The position numbers were made by a program, and so were the translations under genes. From Actinomycetota bacterium (lineage in GTDB: Bacteria; Actinomycetota; Actinomycetes; Streptosporangiales; Streptosporangiaceae), in NCBI GenBank assembly GCA_003140115.1, contig PLIQ01000311.1, positions 730 through 12,263 on the forward strand: DNA of 11,534 nucleotides, written 5' to 3'. Below are positions 1 to 6,755 of the stretch, piece by piece; within the stretch, counting starts at the first letter, position 1, and each line of letters begins with the position of its first letter. The notes beneath the pieces were generated by a model. That model was not told the DNA's origin. It ran no database searches and saw only the letters and a list, made by a program, of their open reading frames with translations.

Positions 1-1338
1 GTGAACGTACGCGCCCGGATTTACGACCTCGCCCGCGAAGCCGGCCCCCGGGACCTGCTGACCTACGTCGACGACCAGAGCGCCGAGCGCTGCGCCACCA
101 CCTCGCGCCCGCCGCGCACCCGCGAGGACTGGCGGGCCAAGCGGGCGTCGGTCGACGCCATCCTCGACGACGCCGGCGGCGTGGTCACCCGCGTGGGCGA
201 TGAGACGGTCGGCGAGATGTGGTCGCTGTTCGACGGGCAGGACGTACTGAACGAGATCGACCCGGCGTTCTCCGCGAACATCACCCATCATGTCCGCCGC
301 GCGCAGTTGCTCGACCCGTTCCACGTCTCGGCCAACACCGACCCCAAGGGCAACCGCTCCCTGCGGCCGCAAGACCAGGACCCCGACGTCCTGCTCCACG
401 TGGTCGGCGAGACCGACAACGGCATCGTTGTGCGCGGCGCCAAGTTCGAGACCGCCGCGGCCTACGCCAACCAGGCGTTCGTGAAACCGACCATCGGCGA
501 ATGGAACAACGAGGTCCTCAGCGACTACGCGGTTGGCTTCCTAGCCGACATGGGCGCGCCCGGCATCAAGCACATCTGCCGGTCCCCGTTCGCCGCCCAG
601 CACTCCCCCGATGACTATCCGCTGACCAGCCGGTACGACGAGATCGACACGATGATCGTCTTCGACAACGTGGAGATCCCCTGGGAGAACGTGTTCTTCT
701 ACCGGCACACCAAGGCGGCCGCGTTCATCCGCACCTGCCTGCACCGGTACAGCATTTTCCCGTACGTGCAGCGCTACGCGCGCTTCGCCGACTTCCTCCT
801 CGGCGTCGCGTACGCGAGCGCCAGGTCGACCGGGGTCACGATGCACCAGGCCGTGCGGGAGAAGATTGCGCAGATAGCGTGCTACCGCGAGGGCATCAAC
901 GCGCACCTGACCGCGGCGATCGAACTCGCCGAGCCCAGCCCCGGCGGGCTGCTGATGCCCAACCAGCCGATGATGTACGCGGGCCGGGTGTTTGCGTCTA
1001 CCCAGCTGCCGGCGGTTATGCACCTGGTCCGCGACCTGTGCGGCTGCCAGGTCAGCCTGATGCCGAGCAAGGCCATGTTCGACGCCCCGGGCGGCGGCGA
1101 CTGGCTGCGGAAATATTTCACGATCGGGGAGATCCCGGCGGAGGAACGGCGCAAGCTCTTCGCGCTGGCCCGCGACCTGCTCAACTCCGACTACGCCGGG
1201 CACCGGTTGACGTTCCAGCTCTTCGCGCAGTCGCCGCCGTTCTCGCACCTGCTGGCCGTCTACAACAACTACGACTTCAGCGGGCCGCTCGACGTAGTAG
1301 CCAGGTACTCCGCGGTCGCGGACGCGGTGCGAAAGTGA
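1..1338 (+). CDS. HpaB/PvcC-family reduced-flavin-dependent monooxygenase (5'-truncated by window edge)
   Basis: This looks like a member of the 4-hydroxyphenylacetate 3-hydroxylase (HpaB) family, which uses reduced flavin from a separate reductase to hydroxylate phenols or similar substrates. Visible landmarks, numbered from base 1, are the early segment IYDLAREAGPRDLLTYVDD (7-25), the flavin/substrate segment SANTDPKGNRS (110-120), GIVVRGAKFETAAAYANQ (141-158), MIVFDNVEIPWENVFFY (about 218-234) and a helical C-terminal domain ending in the family-like AEERRKLFALARDLLNS stretch. Family members run about 480-520 residues and carry some 45-60 residues before the IYDL segment. The GTG at base 1 is therefore probably an internal Val codon and the true start lies upstream. 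Its stop overlaps the GTG start of the Rid-family gene by 4 nt, indicating translational coupling. No HpaC-type flavin reductase is in the window. The substrate cannot be assigned; 4-hydroxyphenylacetate itself is only one possibility. Confidence 0.85.
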   Translation: MNVRARIYDLAREAGPRDLLTYVDDQSAERCATTSRPPRTREDWRAKRASVDAILDDAGGVVTRVGDETVGEMWSLFDGQDVLNEIDPAFSANITHHVRRAQLLDPFHVSANTDPKGNRSLRPQDQDPDVLLHVVGETDNGIVVRGAKFETAAAYANQAFVKPTIGEWNNEVLSDYAVGFLADMGAPGIKHICRSPFAAQHSPDDYPLTSRYDEIDTMIVFDNVEIPWENVFFYRHTKAAAFIRTCLHRYSIFPYVQRYARFADFLLGVAYASARSTGVTMHQAVREKIAQIACYREGINAHLTAAIELAEPSPGGLLMPNQPMMYAGRVFASTQLPAVMHLVRDLCGCQVSLMPSKAMFDAPGGGDWLRKYFTIGEIPAEERRKLFALARDLLNSDYAGHRLTFQLFAQSPPFSHLLAVYNNYDFSGPLDVVARYSAVADAVRK

Positions 1339-1763
1339 GCGACCCGATCGTCGTCGGCGGTCACCTGCGGATCCGGCCGTTCAACACCGCAGACAGCTAT
1401 CCGGAACAGCGGCTGGATAACGACCTGTGCCAGGCGGTGGTGGCGGGTAACACCGTCTACCTGCGCGGTCAGGTACCGCAGAACCTGGACACCGGCGAGA
1501 ACGTCCACCTCGGAAACCCCGCCGCCCAGGCCGAGCAGGTCATGACGAACATCGAGACGCTGCTCGCGGAGGCTGGCGCGTCCGTCGAGCACATAGTGAG
1601 CTGCACCGTCTACCTCACCGACATCCGCTACCGCGAGCCGGTGTACCGCGTGCTCGGACGGCGGCTCAAGGGTGTCTACCCGGTGTTCACCGGTCTGGTG
1701 GTATCCGCGCTCGCCCGCCCGGAATGGCTGGTCGAGGTCACCGTGGTGGCGGTCAAGCTATGA
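1335..1763 (+). CDS. Rid/YjgF/YER057c/UK114-family protein lacking the canonical RidA arginine
   Basis: This is a 142-residue protein of the Rid (YjgF/UK114) family, small trimeric proteins whose best-studied member, RidA, hydrolyses reactive enamine/imine intermediates. The family pattern is clear: LCQAVVAGNTVYLRGQVPQN (31-50), the helix AEQVMTNIETLLAEAGAS (66-83), CTVYLTDIRYREPVYRVL (90-107) and the closing strand WLVEVTVVAVKL. By eye, the residue aligned with RidA Arg105, which anchors the substrate carboxylate, is Phe118 (in YPVFTG), while the Glu of the final strand (Glu134) is kept. Classic imine deaminase activity on amino-acid-derived imines is therefore doubtful; it belongs to another Rid subgroup. 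GTG 1335 is chosen because it overlaps the upstream TGA as GTGA and gives a normal length. The TGA overlaps the next ATG as ATGA. Some Rid proteins act as 2-aminomuconate deaminases in aromatic degradation, a possible analogy only. Confidence 0.88.
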   Translation: MSDPIVVGGHLRIRPFNTADSYPEQRLDNDLCQAVVAGNTVYLRGQVPQNLDTGENVHLGNPAAQAEQVMTNIETLLAEAGASVEHIVSCTVYLTDIRYREPVYRVLGRRLKGVYPVFTGLVVSALARPEWLVEVTVVAVKL

Positions 1764-2413
1764 CGTTCTCGCTGGCGGGCCGCTGTGAACGTACCGGCTC
1801 GGTGGGCGCCGTCATCGCCTCGGCCAGCATGGCGGTGGCCGCGCGGTGCGTGGCGGTCCGGGCGGGCGTGGGCGCGGTGTGCAGCCAGAGCACGACCGAT
1901 CCGCGGCTGCGTGAGGCGCTGCTGGAGGCGATGGCTGGTGGCCTGGCCGCGAGCGACGCGCTCGCGGTGGTGCTCGGCCGGGCGACCGACGTCGGGTACC
2001 GGCAGCTGGCCGCGGTCGACGCCGATGGCGGCTCGGCGAGCTATTCCGGTGAGCTGGCCCTGGGCGAGGCGACGGACGTCCGCGCCGCGGGAGCGGCCGC
2101 AGCGGGCAACCTGCTGGCCGATCCGGGTGTCCCGGCCGCGATGCTCGCGGCCTTCGCCGGCCGGGCCGGTGACAGCCTCGGCGACCGGCTCATCGCCGGC
2201 CTGCAAGCCGGCCTGGCCGCGGGCGGCGAAGTCTCCCCGGTGCGGTCGGCCGGGATGGTCATCGCGGAGGCGGTGCCGTGGCCGGTCACCGACCTGCGGG
2301 TCGACTGGCACGACGATCCGGTCGGGCAGCTCGCCGGGCTCTGGCAGATCTGGCAGCCGCAGGCCGCGTCCTACATCGGCCGGGCGCTGCGCCCAGCCGA
2401 GATGGCCGGCTGA
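1760..2413 (+). CDS. DUF1028-family protein, predicted Ntn-type hydrolase
   Basis: This is a 217-residue protein matching the DUF1028 family. The N-terminus MTFSLAGRCERTGSVG, the VAVRAGVGAVCSQSTTDP segment (32-48), VDADGGSASYSG (86-97) and AAGNLLADPGV (114-124) correspond to family hallmarks. DUF1028 is thought to have an N-terminal-nucleophile hydrolase fold; if so, Thr2 after removal of Met1 is the likely nucleophile (inference). The biochemical role is not established; amide or peptide-like bond hydrolysis would fit the fold. The start at ATG 1760 overlaps the Rid-family stop by 4 nt (ATGA), placing this third in a coupled monooxygenase-Rid-DUF1028 operon. The family often carries a C-terminal peptidoglycan-binding-like extension, which is absent here. 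The gene ends 12 nt before the stop codon of a convergent small ORF. Confidence 0.85.
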   Translation: MTFSLAGRCERTGSVGAVIASASMAVAARCVAVRAGVGAVCSQSTTDPRLREALLEAMAGGLAASDALAVVLGRATDVGYRQLAAVDADGGSASYSGELALGEATDVRAAGAAAAGNLLADPGVPAAMLAAFAGRAGDSLGDRLIAGLQAGLAAGGEVSPVRSAGMVIAEAVPWPVTDLRVDWHDDPVGQLAGLWQIWQPQAASYIGRALRPAEMAG

Positions 2414-2425
2414 GAATGGTGCTGC

Positions 2426-2515
2426 TTAGGCAACACTATTCAGTGCCACGCACAGCATGAGGCAGGCTGCGACCACGAGGATAATTCCTACTGAGTTGAG
2501 TATTGCCGTTTTCAC
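2426..2515 (-). CDS. Predicted 29-aa single-span membrane peptide
   Basis: This is a short ORF of 29 residues, starting GTG at 2515 and ending TAA at 2426. The peptide begins VKTAILNSVG and continues IILVVAACLMLCVALNSVA. Residues 8-25 or so form one hydrophobic stretch long enough to span a membrane, preceded by a single Lys. A strong Shine-Dalgarno (GAGGAGG on the minus strand, 2520-2526) sits 4 nt before the GTG, and this ribosome site is the main reason for calling the gene. It lies tail-to-tail with DUF1028 and head-to-head with the acyl-CoA dehydrogenase. I do not recognise the family. It resembles in form small subunits or regulators of membrane complexes, but no partner membrane protein is in the window. 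Chance is still possible for an ORF this short. Confidence 0.45.
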   Translation of the reverse strand: MKTAILNSVGIILVVAACLMLCVALNSVA

Positions 2516-2519
2516 GGTG

Positions 2520-2526
2520 CCTCCTC
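2520..2526 (-). promoter_or_regulatory. Strong ribosome binding site for the 29-aa membrane peptide
   Basis: On the minus strand GAGGAGG lies 4 nt upstream of GTG 2515. It is one of the best Shine-Dalgarno matches in the window and decides the call of the small gene. No gene is visible in 2527-2644 apart from leader DNA shared with the divergent acyl-CoA dehydrogenase; that stretch includes a short inverted repeat, CCCGC-TG-GCGGG at 2580-2591. Confidence 0.5.
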
Positions 2527-2665
2527 GGTGAATCTGCTGGCACCGTACACCCCGAGCAGGCTGTGACCTGGCAGCCACGCCCGCTGGCGGGATGGCGTTT
2601 ACGCTGCTGCTAATAGTTCGCCTCCGCACAGGTGCTGGCGCCGGATGAACGGGAAGTATTTCTGT

Positions 2666-4840
2666 ATGTCGATCGCCATTTCCGAAGAACACCGGGCCCT
2701 CGCGCAGAGCGTCGCGGACTTCTTGACCAACCACGAGTCCCGCGCGGCGGCCCGGAGCCTGCTCGAGGCGGAGGCGGACGCGCTACCGGCGTTCTGGGCC
2801 GAGCTGGGCGGCCTGGGCCTACTCGGGCTGCATGTTCCGGAAGAACTTGGCGGCTCGGGCTTCGGGCTGGCCGAAACGTTGGTCGTGGCCGAGGAGATGG
2901 GCCGGCACCTCGCGCCGGGGCCGTTCGTCCCGACCGTGATCACCAGCGCCGTGCTGGTCGCCGCCGGACCCGATGAGCTGCGCAAGCGGGTGCTGCCAGG
3001 GCTAGCTGACGGCAGCATGATCGGCGCGGCGGCGCTGGGCGGCGATGTGACCTGCACCGACGGTGCCGTGACCGGGAAGGTCGGCGTCGTGCTCAGCGGT
3101 CACCTGGCGGACGTGCTGCTGGTCCCCGCCGGTGACGACGTATTGGTCGTGGAGAAGTCGGCGGGCGGCGTCCGGGCCGAGGTGCCCGCCAATCTGGACC
3201 CGAGCCGGCCTGCGGCCAGGGTCAGGCTCGACGCGGCGCGGGCGACGGTGCTGCCGGGCGCACGCGGGCTGCTGACCGACGTGGCCCGGGCTGTGCTGGC
3301 CGCCGAGGCCGTCGGTGTCGCGGCCGAGACCACCCAGCAGGCGGCCGAGTACGCGAAGGTTCGCCAGCAGTTCGGCCGGCCGATCGCGACGTTCCAGGCG
3401 GTCAAGCACCATTGCGCGAACATGGGTGTCGCGGCCGAGCTGGCCACGGCCGCCGCGTGGGATGCCGGGCGGGCCGCGCTCGGCGGCGGCGACCAGTTCA
3501 GCTACACCGCGGCGATCGCCGCCGTCCTGGCCGTGCCGGCCGCGGTCGGCAACGCTAACCTCAACATCCAGGTGCACGGCGGGATCGGGTTCACCTGGGA
3601 GCACGACGCTCACCTGTACCTGCGGCGGGCCGCGGCCATCGCCGCGGTACTGGACACCGAGCAGGCGGCGATCGAGGTGACCGACCTGGTCCGCCGGGGC
3701 GTGCGCAGGGCCGCCGCGATCGAAATGCCCCCCGAAGCGGAGCCGATCCGGGCGGCGATCGGGCCCGACGTGACCCGGCTGCGGGACCTGACCGGCGAGG
3801 AGCGGAAGCAGGCGCTGATCGATACCGGCTACGCGATGCCGCACTGGCCGAAGCCGTGGGGCCGGGACGCGACCGCTATTGAGCAGCTGGTCATCGAGCA
3901 GGAGTTCGCCGCGGCTGGGATCAAGCGGCCGAGCCTCAGCATCACCGGCTGGATCATCCTGACCCTGATCCAGCACGCCAGCCCGGACCAGGTAACGCGC
4001 TGGGTCCGTCCGGCGCTCAGCCAGGACGTGATCTGGTGCCAGCTGTTCAGCGAGCCAGGCGCCGGGTCCGACGCGGCCGGCATCAGGACCAGGGCGACCG
4101 CAGTGAAGGGCGATGGGGAGGCGGCTGGGGGCTGGCGAATCAACGGCCAGAAGGTCTGGACCAGCGGCGCGCACCTGGCCGACTTCGGCCTGGCCACGGT
4201 GCGGACGAACCCGGACGTGCCCAAGCACGAGGGCATCACCATGATGGTGATCGACATGCACGCGCCCGGAGTCACGGTGCGTCCGCTGAAGATGCCGAAC
4301 GGCGGCTCGGACTTCAATGAGGTCTTCTTCGACGACGTGTTCGTGCCCGGTTCGGACGTGGTCGGGCCGGTGGACGGCGGCTGGACCGTGGCGCGGGCCA
4401 CGCTCGGCAACGAGAGCGTCAGTATCGGCGGCGGCGACGGTGGCCGGACGATGCCGGCCGAGGTGTTCATCGCGCCGCTCGACGCGCACCCGGAGCGGCT
4501 GGCCGGCGGGGCTGGACGGGTGGGCAGGCATATAGCCCGCACACACGTGATGGGGGTGCTGAATCAGCGAAGCGCCTACCGTGCGGTGGCCGGCGGCGGC
4601 CCGGGACCGGAGGGCAACATCACCAAGCTGCTGCTGTCCGAGCTCGGCCATGAGACGGCGGCGATCATGGCGGAACTGGCGGGGCCGGACGCGGCGTTCC
4701 TCGATGGTGGCGGCGCGATAGCAGCGAGGCTGGTGCTGATGAACCGGGCCATGTCGATCGCGGGAGGAACGTCGGAGATCAAGCGGAACCAGATCGCCGA
4801 ACGGATACTCGGTCTCCCCCGGGACCCGCTGATCAAGTAG
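2666..4840 (+). CDS. Fused double acyl-CoA dehydrogenase (FadE-type tandem)
   Basis: This 724-residue protein (from ATG 2666) contains two acyl-CoA dehydrogenase units in tandem, about twice the usual length. Such enzymes introduce an alpha,beta double bond into acyl-CoA thioesters using FAD. The first half (about 1-345) has the helical N-domain and QVHGGIGFTWEHD (302-314), where Glu312 sits at the catalytic-base position, but its middle FAD loop is degenerate. The second half (about 380-724) has the FAD/substrate loop WCQLFSEPGAGSD (457-469), WRINGQKVWTSGA (490-502) and the terminal SIAGGTSEIKRNQIAERILG. This complementary loss resembles actinobacterial alpha2-beta2 enzymes (FadE28/FadE29 type) and fused FadE34-like proteins acting on steroid side chains or bulky acyl-CoAs, so a bulky substrate is plausible. 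ATG 2645 would add seven residues; ATG 2666 is preferred because GGGAAG lies 9 nt upstream and the family N-terminus (SEEHRALAQSVADFL) follows. Confidence 0.9.
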   Translation: MSIAISEEHRALAQSVADFLTNHESRAAARSLLEAEADALPAFWAELGGLGLLGLHVPEELGGSGFGLAETLVVAEEMGRHLAPGPFVPTVITSAVLVAAGPDELRKRVLPGLADGSMIGAAALGGDVTCTDGAVTGKVGVVLSGHLADVLLVPAGDDVLVVEKSAGGVRAEVPANLDPSRPAARVRLDAARATVLPGARGLLTDVARAVLAAEAVGVAAETTQQAAEYAKVRQQFGRPIATFQAVKHHCANMGVAAELATAAAWDAGRAALGGGDQFSYTAAIAAVLAVPAAVGNANLNIQVHGGIGFTWEHDAHLYLRRAAAIAAVLDTEQAAIEVTDLVRRGVRRAAAIEMPPEAEPIRAAIGPDVTRLRDLTGEERKQALIDTGYAMPHWPKPWGRDATAIEQLVIEQEFAAAGIKRPSLSITGWIILTLIQHASPDQVTRWVRPALSQDVIWCQLFSEPGAGSDAAGIRTRATAVKGDGEAAGGWRINGQKVWTSGAHLADFGLATVRTNPDVPKHEGITMMVIDMHAPGVTVRPLKMPNGGSDFNEVFFDDVFVPGSDVVGPVDGGWTVARATLGNESVSIGGGDGGRTMPAEVFIAPLDAHPERLAGGAGRVGRHIARTHVMGVLNQRSAYRAVAGGGPGPEGNITKLLLSELGHETAAIMAELAGPDAAFLDGGGAIAARLVLMNRAMSIAGGTSEIKRNQIAERILGLPRDPLIK

Positions 4841-4913
4841 CGGTCAGTTGTTTCCGGCATGCTGCCAAACGGCGGCTGGTAGCCACCCTTGAGGTACTAC
4901 ACGCGGCGTCCTA

Positions 4914-4949
4914 TGACGCTTGCGTCAAGGCAATCCGCCCAGGCCTGGG
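4914..4949. repeat. Two adjacent perfect palindromes between convergent genes
   Basis: Two perfect inverted repeats lie in the 128-bp gap between the stops of the acyl-CoA dehydrogenase and the convergent Tudor-like gene: TGACGC-TT-GCGTCA (4914-4927) and CCCAGGCCTGGG (4938-4949, no spacer). They could act as a bidirectional transcription terminator, although there is no T-tract and the loops are too tight for ideal hairpins, or as protein-binding sites. The rest of 4841-4968 shows nothing recognisable. Confidence 0.4.
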
Positions 4950-4968
4950 TCAACGCGGGAACAGTGCG

Positions 4969-5196
4969 TCACAGCTTGGTCAGCTTGGCGTAGGGCCACA
5001 TGATCCGTACGTTACGCGAACCAAAGGCGACAACCACGGCGGTGTCATCCTCGACCACCAAGACCCGGCCAAGGCCGTAGCTATCGTGCGTCACCTGATC
5101 CTGCACGTCGAACTGCTCAACAGGCGGATAAGCGGGCATGTTATTGAACGGACTACCGGGCAGGAAACGCCTGGTCGCGCCGTGGGCAGGCTTCAT
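4969..5196 (-). CDS. Small Tudor-like (UvrD/PcrA C-terminal domain-like) actinobacterial protein
   Basis: This is a 75-residue protein. An N-terminal basic segment (ATRRFLPGSPFNNMPAYPP, about 7-25) is followed by a small beta-barrel-type domain with the pattern DQVTHDSYGLGRVLVVEDD (32-50), VVVAFGSRNVRI and a C-terminal AKLTKL. The order 'D-x-V-x-H-x-x-Y-G-x-G-x-V ... V-x-F-G ... K-L-x-K-L' matches the Tudor-like domain at the C-terminus of UvrD/PcrA helicases, which contacts RNA polymerase. Free-standing proteins of this form are widespread in Actinomycetota and remain uncharacterised. A nucleic-acid or polymerase contact is inferred from the fold only. ATG 5196 is chosen because the conserved-looking MKPxxxATRRFLPGS segment starts there; the in-frame ATG 5313 upstream adds 39 low-complexity residues. 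ATG 5139 (MPAYPP) is a shorter alternative. No strong ribosome site is visible. Confidence 0.7.
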   Translation of the reverse strand: MKPAHGATRRFLPGSPFNNMPAYPPVEQFDVQDQVTHDSYGLGRVLVVEDDTAVVVAFGSRNVRIMWPYAKLTKL

Positions 5197-5715
5197 CACT
5201 ACCAGTATGACCCCCGCTGCCCCCGGCACGCACCCTTCCCGAGGATCAATATGCCCGGCTCCCGCCCCCGGCCACGAGACCACGGCCACGCCGGGCATGC
5301 TGCATACCAGCACCAGGCGGCTCCACGGACGTAGCGCTGGTTGCCGCCGAACCTCCGTGATGTTGCGGGCCGAGTCGCGGCGTCCGTTTGACCTGGGCTT
5401 TCACCATGGATCGTTCGGCTGGATAAATGCTGGAGCGGCCGGAACGCTGGGCCCGACGGTCTATGCTCGCCTGCCTTCGGGCTCCCTGGTCGCGGCGCTG
5501 ACCGGGCTCAGGAAAGTTCTCGGTTATCCTGACTATGCGTTCCCTACGCGAGGCCGCGGAGGACGCTCAGCCACTGCTCGGGACGTCGGCGGGCACGCGA
5601 GGCCATTCGAGCCAGCCTCCGGTGTGTCATGAGAGCTCCATCGGATCATTCCGGTCCGCAGCCGCGGGCCCCTGGACTAACCCGGTCCGTCCAAGGCAGC
5701 GGCCCGACCCGTGGG
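5197..5715. other. Intergenic stretch of about 520 bp without a convincing gene
   Basis: This gap separates the divergent Tudor-like gene and the alpha/alpha-barrel gene and should hold both promoters. A TTGACC hexamer at 5388-5393 resembles a -35 box, but no acceptable -10 box lies 16-18 bp downstream, so I do not call a promoter. Open frames through it on the + strand (for example 5138-5632) have no recognisable protein features. The part 5629-5715 might be coding if the next gene starts at ATG 5629. Confidence 0.5.
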
Positions 5716-6732
5716 ATGAGATATCCGGATGCGCCATTCCGGCACTTGCAGCGGCTGACCGATCAGGTCGGCCTAGTCGAGCGCGCCGAGGGAATCGTGC
5801 CCAGGCACGAGCACGGCTACTGCGCCAATGACGTCGCCCGCGGCGTGATAGTGGTATGCCGGGAGCCGTCGCCGTCCCAGGAACTCATTGCGCTGGGACG
5901 CCGCTACCTCCACTTCCTCGCGCAAGCACAAACGCCAGACGGAAGGTTCCGGAACCGCCTCGGCTACGATCGCCACTGGCGTGACCAGCCGGGGGCGCTG
6001 GACTGCTGGGGCCGGTCGCTCTGGGCGCTCGGCACCGCTGCCGCCCGGGGCCCCACCACGGACATCTGCCAGGACTCATTCGCCGGATTCGAACGCAGCG
6101 CAGAAGTCTCTTCGCCATCGCCGCACGCCATGGCGTTCGCGGCGCTCGGTGCCGCCGAGATACTCGAGAGATGGCCGGACCATTCCGGCGCGCTCGCGCT
6201 GCTGAGCAGAGCGAAGGACGTCATCGGCGAGCCGCCCGCGTCCACGGTATGGCCGTGGCCAGCACCCAGGCTCAGCTATGCCAACGCGGCCATCGCCGAG
6301 GCCGTCATCGTGGCCGGCGACAAACTCGGTGACGGCCTGGGCCTGCGGAACGGCCTGCGCATGCTCGAGTGGCTGCTGAGCATCGAGACCCGAGACGGTC
6401 ACCTGTCGGTGGTTCCGGTCGGGGGCTGGAGTCCTGACGAGATCCGCCCCGCCTTTAACCAGCAGCCGATCGAGGTGGCTGCGCTGGCGGATGCCTGCGT
6501 GCGCGCGGCGACGGTGACCGGCGACAGCAGTTGGCTCGCGGGCGTGGAAATGAGCGTGGCGTGGTTCCTCGGTGATAACGACGCCAAGATTCCGCTCTTC
6601 GATGAGCGGACGGGCGGCTGCGGCGACGGTCTCGGCCCCACCAATCGCAGCCGTAACCAGGGCGCGGAGTCGACGCTCGCGATGATCTCAGTGCTCCAGC
6701 AAGGCCGCCGCCTGGCCGCCGCACCGCGGTGA
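5716..6732 (+). CDS. Predicted (alpha/alpha)-barrel glycosidase-like or carbohydrate-active protein
   Basis: This 338-residue protein (from ATG 5716) resembles conserved actinobacterial proteins found alone or as the C-terminal part of some glycosyltransferase-type polypeptides. Recognisable segments are HLQRLTDQVGLVERA, VPRHEHGYCANDVARG (about 29-44), DGRFRNRLGYDRHW, DCWGRSLWALGTA, SPHAMAFAALGAAE, WPWPAPRLSYANAAIAEA and ETRDGHLSVVPVGGW. Near the end come QQPIEVAALADAC, AWFLGDNDA and NQGAESTLA. The repeated helix-plus-aromatic-loop pattern, with several Trp, Asp and Glu residues in loops, fits an (alpha/alpha)6 toroid as in many glycosidases and epimerases; no catalytic pair can be named. There is no signal peptide, so it is probably cytoplasmic. 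The start is uncertain: ATG 5629 would add 29 Pro/Ser/Gly-rich residues with no family likeness, and neither start has a good ribosome site. The gene converges on the broken SDR gene; no glycosyltransferase or GH130 partner is in the window. Confidence 0.7.
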   Translation: MRYPDAPFRHLQRLTDQVGLVERAEGIVPRHEHGYCANDVARGVIVVCREPSPSQELIALGRRYLHFLAQAQTPDGRFRNRLGYDRHWRDQPGALDCWGRSLWALGTAAARGPTTDICQDSFAGFERSAEVSSPSPHAMAFAALGAAEILERWPDHSGALALLSRAKDVIGEPPASTVWPWPAPRLSYANAAIAEAVIVAGDKLGDGLGLRNGLRMLEWLLSIETRDGHLSVVPVGGWSPDEIRPAFNQQPIEVAALADACVRAATVTGDSSWLAGVEMSVAWFLGDNDAKIPLFDERTGGCGDGLGPTNRSRNQGAESTLAMISVLQQGRRLAAAPR

Positions 6733-6755
6733 AGGGACGCTTGGTCCGACCGGGG

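Noticed and set aside
541..1248. 235-codon - strand open frame opposite the monooxygenase
   Set aside because: Low-complexity Arg/Val/Gly composition, no motifs, antisense to the HpaB-family gene.
1258..1272. TACAAC half-site similar to the TetR operator
   Set aside because: It lies inside codons for Tyr-Asn-Asn-Tyr of the monooxygenase, is a single half-site, and is not near a promoter.
2580..2591. CCCGC-TG-GCGGG as a terminator hairpin
   Set aside because: The 2-nt loop is too small, there is no T-tract, and it lies upstream of divergent genes rather than after one.
3002..4651. 549-codon open frame on the - strand opposite the acyl-CoA dehydrogenase
   Set aside because: It is a shadow of high-GC codon bias: Arg/His/Pro/Gly-rich with no family motifs, opposite a clearly recognised enzyme.
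5388..5393. TTGACC as a -35 box in the 520-bp gap
   Set aside because: No -10-like hexamer lies at 16-18 bp downstream.
5138..5632. 164-codon + strand open frame covering the gap before the alpha/alpha-barrel gene
   Set aside because: Its first part is antisense to the Tudor-like gene and the rest has no recognisable features or ribosome site; I treat the gap as non-coding.
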